Source: Streptomyces sp. HUAS CB01
Lineage (GTDB): Bacteria; Actinomycetota; Actinomycetes; Streptomycetales; Streptomycetaceae
DNA length: 64,000 nt
Reading direction: 5' to 3'
Assembly: GCF_030406905.1 (NCBI RefSeq)
Contig: NZ_CP129137.1
Span: forward strand, 6,603,501-6,667,500
This document shows positions 18,862-28,296 of this stretch, piece by piece. A model generated the notes under the pieces. The model did not search any database. It had not been told where the DNA came from and saw nothing but the letters and a program-made list of their open reading frames with translations. Within the stretch, counting starts at the first letter, position 1. Each line of letters opens with the position of its first letter. Position numbers and translations under genes: made by a program.

Positions 18862-19709
18862 TGCGCATCTTCGACCCGCACATCCACATGACCTCCCGCA
18901 CCACGGACGACTACCGGGCGATGTACGACGCCGGTGTCCGCGCCGTCGTCGAACCCTCCTTCTGGCTCGGCCAGCCCCGCACCTCACCCGCCTCCTTCTT
19001 CGACTACTTCGACTCCCTCCTCGGCTGGGAACCCTTCCGCGCCGCCCAGCACGGCATCGCCCACCACTGCACCATCGCCCTCAACCCCAAGGAGGCCAAC
19101 GACCCCCGCTGCCGCCCCGTCCTCGACGCACTGCCCCGCTACCTCGACAAGGACAACGTCGTCGCCGTCGGCGAGATCGGCTACGACTCCATGACCCCCC
19201 AAGAGGACACCGCCCTCGCCGCCCAGCTGCAGCTCGCCGCCGACCACGGACTGCCCGCCCTCGTCCACACCCCCCACCGCGACAAACTCGCCGGCCTGCA
19301 CCGCACCGTCGACGCCGTCCACGCGTCCGCCCTCGCCCCCGAACGGGTCCTGCTCGACCACCTCAACGAGACCACCGTCAGAGCCGCCGCCGACAGCGGC
19401 TGCTGGCTCGGCTTCTCCATCTACCCCGACACCAAGATGGACGAGGACCGCATGGTCGCCATCCTCGAGGACCACGGAACCGAACGCGTCCTCGTCAACT
19501 CCGCCGCCGACTGGGGCAGAAGCGACCCCCTCAAGACCCGGAAGACGGCCGACGCGATGCTCGCCGCCGGCTTCACCCACGACGACGTCGACCGGGTGCT
19601 GTGGCGCAACCCCGTCGCCTTCTACGGCCAGAGCGGCCGCCTCCAGCTCGACGTCCCCCCGCCCGAGGCCCTCCACGAGGGCAACTCCATCCTCCGCGGC
19701 GGGGAATGA
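18861..19709 (+). CDS. eboB: EboB: TatD-like metal-dependent hydrolase
   Basis: 282 residues. ATG at 18861 follows GGAGG in the end of eboA. The first metal-binding motif is FDPHIHMTS (HxH); further ligands appear in VAVGEIGYD (Glu), LVHTPHRDK (His), LLDHLNE (His) and LVNSAADWG (Asp), as in the amidohydrolase/TatD superfamily. TatD enzymes are nucleases or phosphodiesterases, but EboB is a separate branch with no established substrate. It lies 13 nt before eboE, in one transcript. Confidence 0.86.
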   Translation: MRIFDPHIHMTSRTTDDYRAMYDAGVRAVVEPSFWLGQPRTSPASFFDYFDSLLGWEPFRAAQHGIAHHCTIALNPKEANDPRCRPVLDALPRYLDKDNVVAVGEIGYDSMTPQEDTALAAQLQLAADHGLPALVHTPHRDKLAGLHRTVDAVHASALAPERVLLDHLNETTVRAAADSGCWLGFSIYPDTKMDEDRMVAILEDHGTERVLVNSAADWGRSDPLKTRKTADAMLAAGFTHDDVDRVLWRNPVAFYGQSGRLQLDVPPPEALHEGNSILRGGE

Positions 19710-19722
19710 GGAGGCCGCGCCC

Positions 19723-20892
19723 ATGCGCTTCCGCCACCCCGACGGCACCACCGTCCACCTCTCCTACTGCACCAACGTCCACCCCGCCGAAACCCTCGAC
19801 GGCGTCCTCACCCAGCTCCGCGACCACTGCGAACCCGTCCGCAAACGCCTCGGCCGCGACCGGCTCGGCATCGGCCTGTGGCTCGCACGCGACGCCGCCC
19901 GCGCCCTCACCACCGACCCCGCCGCCCTGCGCGGCCTGCGCGCCGAACTCGACCGGCGCGGACTCGAAGTCGTCACCCTCAACGGCTTCCCCTACGAAGG
20001 CTTCGGCGCCGACGAGGTCAAACACCGCGTCTACCGGCCCGACTGGGCCGAACCGGAACGCCTCACCCACACCGCCGACCTCGCCCGCCTCCTCGCCGCA
20101 CTCCTCCCCGACGACGTCACCGAAGGCTCCGTCTCCACCCTCCCACTCGCCTGGCGCACCCGCTGGGACGAGCACACCGCCACCACCGCACACACCGCCC
20201 TCACCACCCTCGCCGAACGCCTCGACGCCCTCGAGGAACTCACCGGCAAGTCCATCCGCATCGCCCTCGAACCCGAACCCGGCTGCACCGTCGAAACCAC
20301 CACCGACGCCATCGGCCCCCTCACCGCCGTCGCCAGCCCCCGCATCGGCATCTGCGTCGACACCTGCCACCTCGCCACCTCCTTCGAACAACCCGGCCCC
20401 GCCCTCGACGCACTCACCGCAGCCGGCATCACCATCCCCAAAGCACAACTCTCCGCCGCCCTCCACGCCGAACACCCCCACCTCCCCGACGTACGCGAAG
20501 CCCTCGCCGCGTTCGCCGAACCCCGCTTCCTCCACCAGACCCGCACCTGCACCGCCGCCGGACTCCGCGGCACCGACGACCTCCACGAAGCCCTCGCCGC
20601 CGACGCCCTCCCCGACGCCGCCCCCTGGCGCGCCCACTTCCACGTCCCCCTCCACGCACCCCCCGCCCCGCCGCTCACCTCCACCCTGCCCGTGCTCCGC
20701 GACACCCTCGCCCGGCTCGCCGGCGGCCCCACCCCGCTCACCCGGCACCTCGAGGTCGAGACCTACACCTGGCAGGCCCTCCCCGACGCACTGAGGCCCC
20801 GCAGCCGCGCCCAGCTCGCCGACGGCATCGCCGCCGAACTCACCCTCGCCCGCGACCTGCTCACCGACCTCGGCCTCAAGGAACTCCCATGA
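19723..20892 (+). CDS. eboE: EboE: TIM-barrel metabolite-traffic protein
   Basis: 389 residues, ATG at 19723 after GGAGG. Xylose-isomerase-like fold with family features: LSYCTNVHPAETLDGVL at the N-terminus, VTLNGFPYEGFGADEVKH, IRIALEPEPGCTVETT, GICVDTCHLATSF (Asp-Cys-His at a metal site), WRAHFHVPLHAP, and HLEVETYTWQALP near the end. The CTNVHP start and THxTYTW-type end are what I use to tell EboE from other isomerase-like proteins. In cyanobacteria the ebo genes are needed to bring a scytonemin precursor to the periplasm. It overlaps eboF by ATGA. Confidence 0.87.
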   Translation: MRFRHPDGTTVHLSYCTNVHPAETLDGVLTQLRDHCEPVRKRLGRDRLGIGLWLARDAARALTTDPAALRGLRAELDRRGLEVVTLNGFPYEGFGADEVKHRVYRPDWAEPERLTHTADLARLLAALLPDDVTEGSVSTLPLAWRTRWDEHTATTAHTALTTLAERLDALEELTGKSIRIALEPEPGCTVETTTDAIGPLTAVASPRIGICVDTCHLATSFEQPGPALDALTAAGITIPKAQLSAALHAEHPHLPDVREALAAFAEPRFLHQTRTCTAAGLRGTDDLHEALAADALPDAAPWRAHFHVPLHAPPAPPLTSTLPVLRDTLARLAGGPTPLTRHLEVETYTWQALPDALRPRSRAQLADGIAAELTLARDLLTDLGLKELP

Positions 20893-22298
20893 GCGACACC
20901 ACAACCAACGGCACCCCCCGCCCCACCCCCCTGCTCGTCCTCGACGTCGTCGGCCTCACCCCCCGCCTCCTCGACCACATGCCCCACCTCAAACACCTCG
21001 CCACCGCCGGCTCCCACGCCCCCCTCGGCACCGTCCTCCCCGCCGTCACCTGCACCGCCCAGTCCACCTTCCTCACCGGCACCCTCCCCGCCGAACACGG
21101 CATCGTCGGCAACGGCTGGTACTTCCGCGAACTCGGCGACGTCCTCCTGTGGCGCCAGCACAACGGCCTCGTCGCCGGCGACAAACTCTGGGACGCCGCC
21201 CGCCGCGCCCACCCCGGCTACACCGTCGCCAACATCTGCTGGTGGTACGCCATGGGCGCCGACACCGACATCACCGTCACCCCCCGCCCCGTCTACTACG
21301 CCGACGGCCGCAAGGAACCCGACTGCTACACCCGCCCGCCCGCCCTCCACGACGAACTCACCGACCGCCTCGGCACCTTCCCCCTCTTCCACTTCTGGGG
21401 ACCCGGCGCCGACATCGTCTCCAGCCGCTGGATCATCGACGCCACCCGCCACATCCTCCGCACCCGCACCCCCGACCTCGCCCTCTGCTACCTCCCCCAC
21501 CTCGACTACGACCTCCAGCGCTACGGCCCCGACGACCCCCGCTCCCACCGGGCCGCCACCGACCTCGACACCGCGCTGGCACCCCTCCTCGACGACGCAC
21601 ACGCCGAAGGCCGCACCGTCGTCGCCCTCTCCGAATACGGCATCACCCGCGTCACCCGGCCCGTCGACATCAACCGCGAACTGCGCCGCGCCGGGCTCCT
21701 CGACGTCCACACCCAGGACGGCATGGAATACCTCGACCCCATGGCCTCCCGCGCGTTCGCCGTCGCCGACCACCAGATCGCCCACGTCTACGTACGCCGC
21801 CCCGAAGACCTCGACGCCACCCGCGAAGCACTCCACGGCCTCGACGGAGTCGCCGAACTCCTCGACGACGAGGGCAAGAAGACCCACGGCCTCGACCACC
21901 CGCGCTCCGGCGAACTCGTCGCCGTCGCCGAACCCGACGCCTGGTTCACCTACTACTACTGGCTCGACGACGCCCACGCCCCCGACTTCGCCCAGCTCGT
22001 CGAGATCCACCGCAAACCCGGCTACGACCCCGTCGAACTGTTCATGGACCCCGAGGACCCCTACGTCCGCGTCAAAGCCGCCACAGCCCTCGCCCGCAAG
22101 AAACTCGGCATGCGCTACCGCATGGCCGTCGTCCCCCTCGACCCCTCACCTGTTCGCGGGAGCCACGGCCGCCTCCCCACGAGCGACGACACCGACAACG
22201 GTCCGCTCATCCTGTGCTCCACCCCCCGCGCCGTCACCGGCCGCGTCGCGGCCACCGAAGTCAAAACCCTGCTGCTCCGACTCGCAGGACTTCACTGA
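20889..22298 (+). CDS. eboF: EboF: alkaline phosphatase superfamily (nucleotide pyrophosphatase/phosphodiesterase-like)
   Basis: 469 residues. The N-terminus LLVLDVVGLTPRLLDH gives the first metal-binding Asp; PAVTCTAQSTFLTGTLP holds the nucleophilic Thr, as in the NPP/phosphodiesterase branch; LPHLDYDLQRYG and VALSEYGIT give further metal ligands (Asp/His and Glu). No signal peptide is seen, so action is in the cytoplasm. Activity on a phosphodiester or nucleotide-linked intermediate is likely from the family but unproven here. It is the last ebo gene; the next coding sequence follows after 34 bp. Confidence 0.86.
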   Translation: MSDTTTNGTPRPTPLLVLDVVGLTPRLLDHMPHLKHLATAGSHAPLGTVLPAVTCTAQSTFLTGTLPAEHGIVGNGWYFRELGDVLLWRQHNGLVAGDKLWDAARRAHPGYTVANICWWYAMGADTDITVTPRPVYYADGRKEPDCYTRPPALHDELTDRLGTFPLFHFWGPGADIVSSRWIIDATRHILRTRTPDLALCYLPHLDYDLQRYGPDDPRSHRAATDLDTALAPLLDDAHAEGRTVVALSEYGITRVTRPVDINRELRRAGLLDVHTQDGMEYLDPMASRAFAVADHQIAHVYVRRPEDLDATREALHGLDGVAELLDDEGKKTHGLDHPRSGELVAVAEPDAWFTYYYWLDDAHAPDFAQLVEIHRKPGYDPVELFMDPEDPYVRVKAATALARKKLGMRYRMAVVPLDPSPVRGSHGRLPTSDDTDNGPLILCSTPRAVTGRVAATEVKTLLLRLAGLH

Positions 22299-22332
22299 AC
22301 CACACCCCACCGACAACGAGGAGTCATCCACC

Positions 22333-23364
22333 GTGACCCGCCCCAGCAAGCACACCGACCCCGAACTCGCCCACAAGCTCAGCAGACGCGGCATGCTCGG
22401 CGTCGCCGCCGGCGCCACCGCAGCCGCCCTCCTCGGCGCCGGCGCCCCCACCGCCGCCGCCCACGGCAAGAGCCACGGCCGCCCCGTCCTGCCCCCCGGC
22501 CGGCTCGGCATCCAGCTCTACTCGCTCCGCGACAAGGTCTCCACCCTCGGCTTCGCCGCCGTCTTCGCCGAACTGGAGAAGTACGGCTACGACGAGGTCG
22601 AGTACGCCGGCTACACCCAGGGCTCCGCCGGCCCCATCACCCTCCAGCAGCTCCGCCGCCTCACCCGCGACCACGGACTGCGCGCCATCGGCAGCCACGT
22701 CGGCTACTACAACGACAACGACCCCGGCGCCTACACCTTCGCCCAGAACCTCGACAAGGTCCTCGACGACGCCCAGGCCCTCGGCCTCAAGCACATCGGC
22801 ACCGCATCGGGACCCTGGCGCTACGGCGCCACCGTCGACGGCTGGAAGCGCTGCGCCGACGAGTTCAACGCGTACGGCGCCGCCGCCAAGGCCCGCGGCA
22901 TGAAGTTCTACCAGCACAACCACGCCGAGGAATTCTCCTTCGCCACCGACAAGCCGAACGTACGCCTCTACGACGTCCTCCTCGCCGAGACCGACCCCGA
23001 CCTCGTCTACCTGGAAATGGACATCTACTGGGCCTACGCCGGCCAGTTCCGCTTCTCCAAGCGCGCCGACGGCACCCCCGCCCCCTTCGACCCCCTGCGC
23101 TACGTCCTGCAGCAGCCCGACCGCTACCCCCTCTTCCACGTCAAGGACGGAGAACGCGACATCTCCGCCCGCGACGGCTACCGCATGGTGGACGTCGGAG
23201 ACGGAGACATCGACTACCAGCGCTTCATCTCGGCCGTGACCCGCACCCGGGGCGGCCGGCTCGACCACCACTGGCAGGCCGAGCACGACAACCCCGTCGA
23301 GTCCTTCACCTTCGCCCGCAAGTCCAGCGCACACCTGCACTCACTGCGCGAGAAGGACTGCTGA
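22333..23364 (+). CDS. Tat-exported TIM-barrel sugar phosphate isomerase/epimerase-like protein
   Basis: 343 residues. GTG at 22333 after GAGGAG. A twin-arginine signal is clear: LSRRGMLGVAAGAT, then a hydrophobic stretch ending in AAAHG. The mature part is a xylose-isomerase-like barrel: LGIQLYSLRDKV, KYGYDEVEYAGYTQ, FYQHNHAEEF, YLEMDIYWAYAG, FHVKDGERDI and GDGDIDYQRF. Export of a folded metalloenzyme by Tat fits the need for a bound cofactor. It probably ends the Ebo transcript and meets the oxalate operon tail to tail with only 11 bp between stops. Confidence 0.88.
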   Translation: MTRPSKHTDPELAHKLSRRGMLGVAAGATAAALLGAGAPTAAAHGKSHGRPVLPPGRLGIQLYSLRDKVSTLGFAAVFAELEKYGYDEVEYAGYTQGSAGPITLQQLRRLTRDHGLRAIGSHVGYYNDNDPGAYTFAQNLDKVLDDAQALGLKHIGTASGPWRYGATVDGWKRCADEFNAYGAAAKARGMKFYQHNHAEEFSFATDKPNVRLYDVLLAETDPDLVYLEMDIYWAYAGQFRFSKRADGTPAPFDPLRYVLQQPDRYPLFHVKDGERDISARDGYRMVDVGDGDIDYQRFISAVTRTRGGRLDHHWQAEHDNPVESFTFARKSSAHLHSLREKDC

Positions 23365-23375
23365 CACCGGGCCCG

Positions 23376-24764
23376 CTACACCACGTCCCGGCTGATCGGC
23401 TGCGGGTTCGCCGCGATCCGGCGGACCCGCGGCCGCCCCGGCGGATGCAGGAACACCGCCACGAACCCCGCGAACAGCGAGATCGAACCCGCCAGGACGA
23501 ACGCCCCCGCGTAGTCCCACGCCGCCACCACCACGGCACCCATGCCCGACCCCAGCAGACCCGACACCAGCTTCGAGCTGTACACCAGACCGTAGTTCGA
23601 CGCGTTGTTGTTCTCCCCGAAATAGTCCGCCGTCATCGCCGCGAACATCGGGAAGATCGCCCCGCCACCGAAACCTGAAATGCTGGAGAACAACAGGAAC
23701 AGCGGCAGATTGTGGATGTTGCCCGACCAGAGAATGCCGTACTGCGACAACCCCAGCACCACACACACGAAGATCAGACACTGCTTCCGGCCGTAACGGT
23801 CCGACAGCCAGCCGATCACACCCCGGCCCGTACCGTTCACGATCGCCTTCAACGACATCGCCGTCGCCACGATCCCACCCGCGAAACCCGCCTCGTCACC
23901 GAACGGCACCTGGAACGCGATACCGAAGATGTTCACACCCGACGTACACAGCAGACAGAACCACATCAACGCCACCCGGCCCGTCCGCCACGCCTCGATC
24001 GGCGTGAACTGCCTCACCGCCGGCGGATTCTTCTCCAACGCCCGGCGCGCCCGCGGATCGTCCGGCTTCCGCAGCGGATCCACCTCCGCCGGCCACCAGT
24101 TCTTCGGCGGATCCCGGAAGAAGTAACCGGCCACCGCCACCACCGCCGCCAGGAACACACCCACCGACACCAGCACCCAGCGGAAGTTCGTCAGGTCCAT
24201 GTAGCCGGTGAAGATGAACACGAACGGCACCGAACCATAGGCGAAACCACCGTTGACGAACCCCGTCTTGCCGCCCTTGCGCTCCGGATACCACTTGCCC
24301 ACCATGTTCACGCACGTCGCGTACACCATGCCCGCGCCCATACCGCTGAACATGCCGAACCCGACATACGCCACCACCACATGAGGCGCGAACGCCAGCG
24401 ACAGATACCCCAGCAGCGTCCCCACCGCACCCAGCATCATCGCCCACCGCGCCGGCAACCTCCCGCTCTCCCGCAGCTTCCCCGCCGGGAAAGCCACCGC
24501 AGCCTGGAAGAACACCCACACACCGAGCATCCAGAAAATGTGCTGACTGCTCCACGAATGCGCCGTGTGCAGAGTCTCCTCCGCCGACGCGAACGCATAC
24601 TCCGCCGAACTGATGCCCATCATGCCCACCCAGGGCAGAACGACCATCCACTTGCGCTTGCGGCCCATGATGTCCACATCGGACTCACCGATGCGGTACA
24701 CCCGGCCATTGGCGTCCGTCACCTCCCTGAAGGAGACGGGCGAGGAAACGTCGGTCGTCACCAT
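23376..24764 (-). CDS. OFA-family MFS transporter, probable oxalate:formate antiporter
   Basis: 462 residues from ATG at 24764 (MVTTDVSSPVSF); the frame runs 84 bp further upstream but without a better start. Twelve hydrophobic segments are visible. OFA features include FQAAVAFPAGKLRESGR, SGMGAGMVYATCVNMVGKWYPERKGGKTGFVNGGF and GRGVIGWLSDRYGRK. The family contains OxlT, which swaps oxalate for formate. Its place next to the formyl-CoA transferase and oxalyl-CoA decarboxylase genes makes oxalate uptake the most likely function. Confidence 0.88.
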   Translation of the reverse strand: MVTTDVSSPVSFREVTDANGRVYRIGESDVDIMGRKRKWMVVLPWVGMMGISSAEYAFASAEETLHTAHSWSSQHIFWMLGVWVFFQAAVAFPAGKLRESGRLPARWAMMLGAVGTLLGYLSLAFAPHVVVAYVGFGMFSGMGAGMVYATCVNMVGKWYPERKGGKTGFVNGGFAYGSVPFVFIFTGYMDLTNFRWVLVSVGVFLAAVVAVAGYFFRDPPKNWWPAEVDPLRKPDDPRARRALEKNPPAVRQFTPIEAWRTGRVALMWFCLLCTSGVNIFGIAFQVPFGDEAGFAGGIVATAMSLKAIVNGTGRGVIGWLSDRYGRKQCLIFVCVVLGLSQYGILWSGNIHNLPLFLLFSSISGFGGGAIFPMFAAMTADYFGENNNASNYGLVYSSKLVSGLLGSGMGAVVVAAWDYAGAFVLAGSISLFAGFVAVFLHPPGRPRVRRIAANPQPISRDVV

Positions 24765-24828
24765 GTCGATCAGAACCCCCTGCGTCGAAGAAGCCAGGCC
24801 AGCGCCCCCTGTCCGTACTTCTCGTGCC

Positions 24829-24861
24829 GGGGCCCGCAGCACACGCACGACCGCGGGCCCC
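24829..24861. terminator. 9-bp hairpin between the acyl-CoA synthetase and transporter genes
   Basis: GGGGCCCGC (24829-24837) and GCGGGCCCC (24853-24861) are exact reverse complements with a 15-nt loop. It lies 23 nt after the stop of the upstream gene on the minus strand, so the transporter may be on its own transcript or at reduced level. Confidence 0.5.
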
Positions 24862-24883
24862 CCGGGTGGTGCCTCACCTCAGC

Positions 24884-27055
24884 TCATCGACCACCACCCG
24901 GCAGCAACCCCGCCGCCCGCGCCCAGGCGTACTTCGCACCCAGCACCGCGACCGGCTTCTCCGTCGTGTACGGATACGCCACGACACCCCGCTCGAAGAG
25001 ATACGCACACGCCTCCTCGACCTCCACGTCACCCGCCAGCGACGCCACCACCGGCTTCTCGATCCCGCGCTCCCGGAACTCCGCCACCACCCGCGCCGTC
25101 AACTCGGCGAACACCATCGGCGGAGTGACGATCGTGTGCCAGTAACCCAGCACCAGCGCATGGATCCGCGGATCCTCCAGACCCAGCCGGATCGTCGCCT
25201 CGTACGTCGCCGGCGGCTCACCACCCGTGATGTCCACCGGATTCCCCGCCGCACCGAACGGCGGAATGAACTCCCGGAACGCCGCGTCCAGATCCGGCGG
25301 AATCTCCATCAGACGCAACCCGTTGTCGACGATCGCGTCCGACAACAGCACACCCGAACCACCCGCACCCGTGATGACGACGACATTGTCGCCCCCCGGC
25401 GCCGGCAGCACCGGCAACGCCCGCGCGTACTCCAGCATCTCGTTCAGACCCGGCGCCCGGATCACCCCCGCCTGCCGCAGCACGTCGTCGTACACCGCGT
25501 CATCACCCGCCAGCGCACCCGTGTGCGAACCCGCCGCCCTCGCACCCGCACTCGTACGACCCGCCTTCAGCACCACCACCGGCTTCCTCGGCACCGTCGC
25601 CCGCGCCGCCTCCACAAACGCACGCCCGTCCTTCAGATCCTCCAGATGCATCGCGATGCAATCCGTGTTCGGATCCTCCCCGAACCACGTCAGCAGATCG
25701 TCCTCGTCCAGGTCCGACTTGTTGCCCAGCCCCACGATCGCCGACACACCCGTACGCGTCGCCCGCGCGAAACCGAGAATCGCCATCCCGATCCCACCCG
25801 ACTGCGACGTCAGCGCCACCCCGCCCCGCACGTCGTACGGAGTGCAGAACGTCGCACACAGGTCCTGCCACGTCGAGTAGTAGCCGTAGATGTTCGGCCC
25901 CAGAACCCGCACCCCGTACCGCTCCGCCACCGCCACGACCTCGTCCTGCAGCGCCTGCTCACCCGTCTCGGCGAAACCCGACGGAATCAGCACCGCATTC
26001 GGGATCCCCCTGCGGCCCACCTCCTCCAGCGCAGCGGCCACGAACCGGGCGGGAATCGCGAACACCGCCACATCCACCTCACCCGGAACGTCCGTGACAC
26101 TCTTGTACGCCTTGCGGCCCAGAATGTCATCGGCCCGCGGATTCACCGGATGAATCTCCCCCGGAAAACCCCCGTCGACGAGATTCCGCATCACCGAATT
26201 GCCGATCTTCCCCGGCTCGTTCGACGCCCCGATCACCGCCACCGACCGCGGCCGCATCAACCGCCGCATCGACGCCAGGATCTCCTCACGCCCATAACGA
26301 CGCCGCCGCCTCGGCACCCCCTCCGCCAGAATCACCCGGACATCCGCCGCCACCGCCCCCTCCGGCGTCGCCACCACCGGATTCAGATCCACCTCCGCGA
26401 TCTCCGGGAAATCCGACACCAGCCGCGACACCCGCCGGATCTGCTCCGCCAGCGCCCGGCGATCCACCGCCGGCGCACCCCGCACCCCCCGCAGAACCTC
26501 CGCCGCGCCGATCGAATCCAGCATCGACTCCGCCTCGTCCGCACTCACCGGAGCCAGCCGGAACGTGACGTCCCGCAGAACCTCCACCAGGACACCGCCC
26601 AGACCGAACGCCACCACCTTCCCGAACGTCGGATCCGTCACCGCACCGACGATCACCTCCTGGCCCGGCGGCAGCAACTGCTGCACCTGCACCCCGTCGA
26701 TCCGCGCATCCGGCGCATACGCCCGCACGTTCTCCACGATCCGCCGGAACGCCGACCGCACCTCCGCGGCACCCTCCACCCCCACGACCACCCCGCCCGC
26801 ATCCGTCTTGTGCAGCACATCCGGCGAGACGATCTTCAACACCACCTTCCCGCCCAGCCGGTCGGCGTGCACCACCGCCTCTTCCACATCCCGCGCCAGC
26901 GCCTCACCCGGCACCGCGATCCCGTACGCGTCCGCCACGGCCTTGGCCTCCGGCGCCGTCAACGCCGAACGACCCTCCGACCGCACCGCGTCCAGCACCG
27001 CACGCACCACATCCCGGTGCACCTCGAACGCCGAGTCCGCCCCGAAACCCACCAC
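24884..27055 (-). CDS. ADP-forming acyl-CoA synthetase family protein (acetate-CoA ligase type)
   Basis: 723 residues. The domain order is swapped relative to the archaeal acetate-CoA ligase: an ATP-grasp domain first (about 25-245; VVLKIVSPDVLHKTDAGGVVV), then CoA-binding (about 270-400; RSVAVIGASNEPGKIG) and succinyl-CoA ligase-like domains. The latter include ALTSQSGGIGMAI and SHTGALAGDD, with the His that is phosphorylated in this family. GTG at 27055 overlaps the stop of the upstream gene (TAGTG). In an oxalate cluster it may charge formate, oxalate or another acid with CoA, or recycle CoA; this is inference. Confidence 0.88.
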   Translation of the reverse strand: MVGFGADSAFEVHRDVVRAVLDAVRSEGRSALTAPEAKAVADAYGIAVPGEALARDVEEAVVHADRLGGKVVLKIVSPDVLHKTDAGGVVVGVEGAAEVRSAFRRIVENVRAYAPDARIDGVQVQQLLPPGQEVIVGAVTDPTFGKVVAFGLGGVLVEVLRDVTFRLAPVSADEAESMLDSIGAAEVLRGVRGAPAVDRRALAEQIRRVSRLVSDFPEIAEVDLNPVVATPEGAVAADVRVILAEGVPRRRRRYGREEILASMRRLMRPRSVAVIGASNEPGKIGNSVMRNLVDGGFPGEIHPVNPRADDILGRKAYKSVTDVPGEVDVAVFAIPARFVAAALEEVGRRGIPNAVLIPSGFAETGEQALQDEVVAVAERYGVRVLGPNIYGYYSTWQDLCATFCTPYDVRGGVALTSQSGGIGMAILGFARATRTGVSAIVGLGNKSDLDEDDLLTWFGEDPNTDCIAMHLEDLKDGRAFVEAARATVPRKPVVVLKAGRTSAGARAAGSHTGALAGDDAVYDDVLRQAGVIRAPGLNEMLEYARALPVLPAPGGDNVVVITGAGGSGVLLSDAIVDNGLRLMEIPPDLDAAFREFIPPFGAAGNPVDITGGEPPATYEATIRLGLEDPRIHALVLGYWHTIVTPPMVFAELTARVVAEFRERGIEKPVVASLAGDVEVEEACAYLFERGVVAYPYTTEKPVAVLGAKYAWARAAGLLPGGGR

Positions 27056-28293
27056 TAGATCACCCCACTCGTCCTCAGCAGCCGCAGCTCCTCGTCCCCG
27101 AGCCCCAGCTCACCCACGTACACCTCGGCGTTGTGCTCACCCAGCAACGGCGAACGCACCACATCCACCGGGGAATCCGACAGCTTCAACGGCGAACCCA
27201 CCGTCGTGAACACACCCCGCTCCGGATGCTCCACCTCCACGACCATCCCGTTCGCCACCAACGACGCGTCCTCGATGATCTCCCTCGTCGACAGGATCGG
27301 CCCGCACGGAATGTTGTGCGCGTTCAGCCGCTCCAGCACCTCCCACTTCGGCAGCGCCGACGACCACTCCTCGATCAGCTGGAACATCTTCCCCAGCTTC
27401 GGCAACCGCGCCTCCGGCGTCGCCCACTCCGGGTCCCCCGCCAACTCCGGCCGGCCGATCAACCGCGACAGCGGCTCCCACCCCACCGGCTGCACGATCA
27501 CGTACACATAGTCGTTCGGACCACCCGGAGCACACCTCACCGCCCACCCCGGCTGCCCACCCCCCGACGCGTTACCCGAACGCGGAACCTCGTCACCGAA
27601 GTCCTCATTGGGATACTCGGCCAACGGCCCCCGCGCCAGCCGCTGCTGATCACGCAACTTCACCCGGCACAGATTCAGCACCGCATGCTGCATCGCCACA
27701 TTCACCCGCTGACCGCGACCCGTACGCTCCCGCTGCAGCAACGCCGCCAGCACCGCCGCCACCGCATGCACACCCGTACCCGAATCACCGATCTGCGCAC
27801 CCGTCGCCAACGGCGGCCCCTCCTCGAACCCCGTCGTCGACATCGACCCGCCCATCGCCTGCGCCACCACCTCGTACGCCTTGAAGTCGGTGTACGGGCC
27901 CTCACCGAACCCCTTGATCGACGCATACACGATCCGCGGATTGATCTCCCTGATCCGCTCCCACGTGAACCCCATCCGGTCCACCGCACCCGGACCGAAG
28001 TTCTCCACCAGCACGTCCGAACGCCGGATCAGCTCCGTCAGCAACTCCCGGCCCCGCTCGGACTTCGTGTTCAGCGTGATGCTCCGCTTGTTGCAGTTGA
28101 GCATCGTGAAGTACAGCGAGTCGACGTCCGGGATGTCACGCAACTGCCTCCGCGTGATGTCCCCACCCGGCGCCTCCAGCTTCACCACGTCCGCACCCAG
28201 CCACGCCAGCAACTGCGTCGCCGAAGGACCGGACTGCACATGCGTCATGTCGAGGACACGCACGCCCTCAAGAGCCTTCGCCACGGCCGGCAC
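27055..28293 (-). CDS. frc: formyl-CoA:oxalate CoA-transferase (class III CoA-transferase)
   Basis: 412 residues. Class III CoA-transferase fold: [57 protein letters not shown] and the catalytic-Asp region [15 protein letters not shown], matching the active-site Asp of the Oxalobacter enzyme. It transfers CoA from formyl-CoA to oxalate. It sits 3 nt after the decarboxylase gene and overlaps the acyl-CoA synthetase gene. Family and context agree, which makes this one of the firmest pathway calls in the window. Confidence 0.93.
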   Translation of the reverse strand: MPAVAKALEGVRVLDMTHVQSGPSATQLLAWLGADVVKLEAPGGDITRRQLRDIPDVDSLYFTMLNCNKRSITLNTKSERGRELLTELIRRSDVLVENFGPGAVDRMGFTWERIREINPRIVYASIKGFGEGPYTDFKAYEVVAQAMGGSMSTTGFEEGPPLATGAQIGDSGTGVHAVAAVLAALLQRERTGRGQRVNVAMQHAVLNLCRVKLRDQQRLARGPLAEYPNEDFGDEVPRSGNASGGGQPGWAVRCAPGGPNDYVYVIVQPVGWEPLSRLIGRPELAGDPEWATPEARLPKLGKMFQLIEEWSSALPKWEVLERLNAHNIPCGPILSTREIIEDASLVANGMVVEVEHPERGVFTTVGSPLKLSDSPVDVVRSPLLGEHNAEVYVGELGLGDEELRLLRTSGVI

Positions 28294-28296
28294 CCC

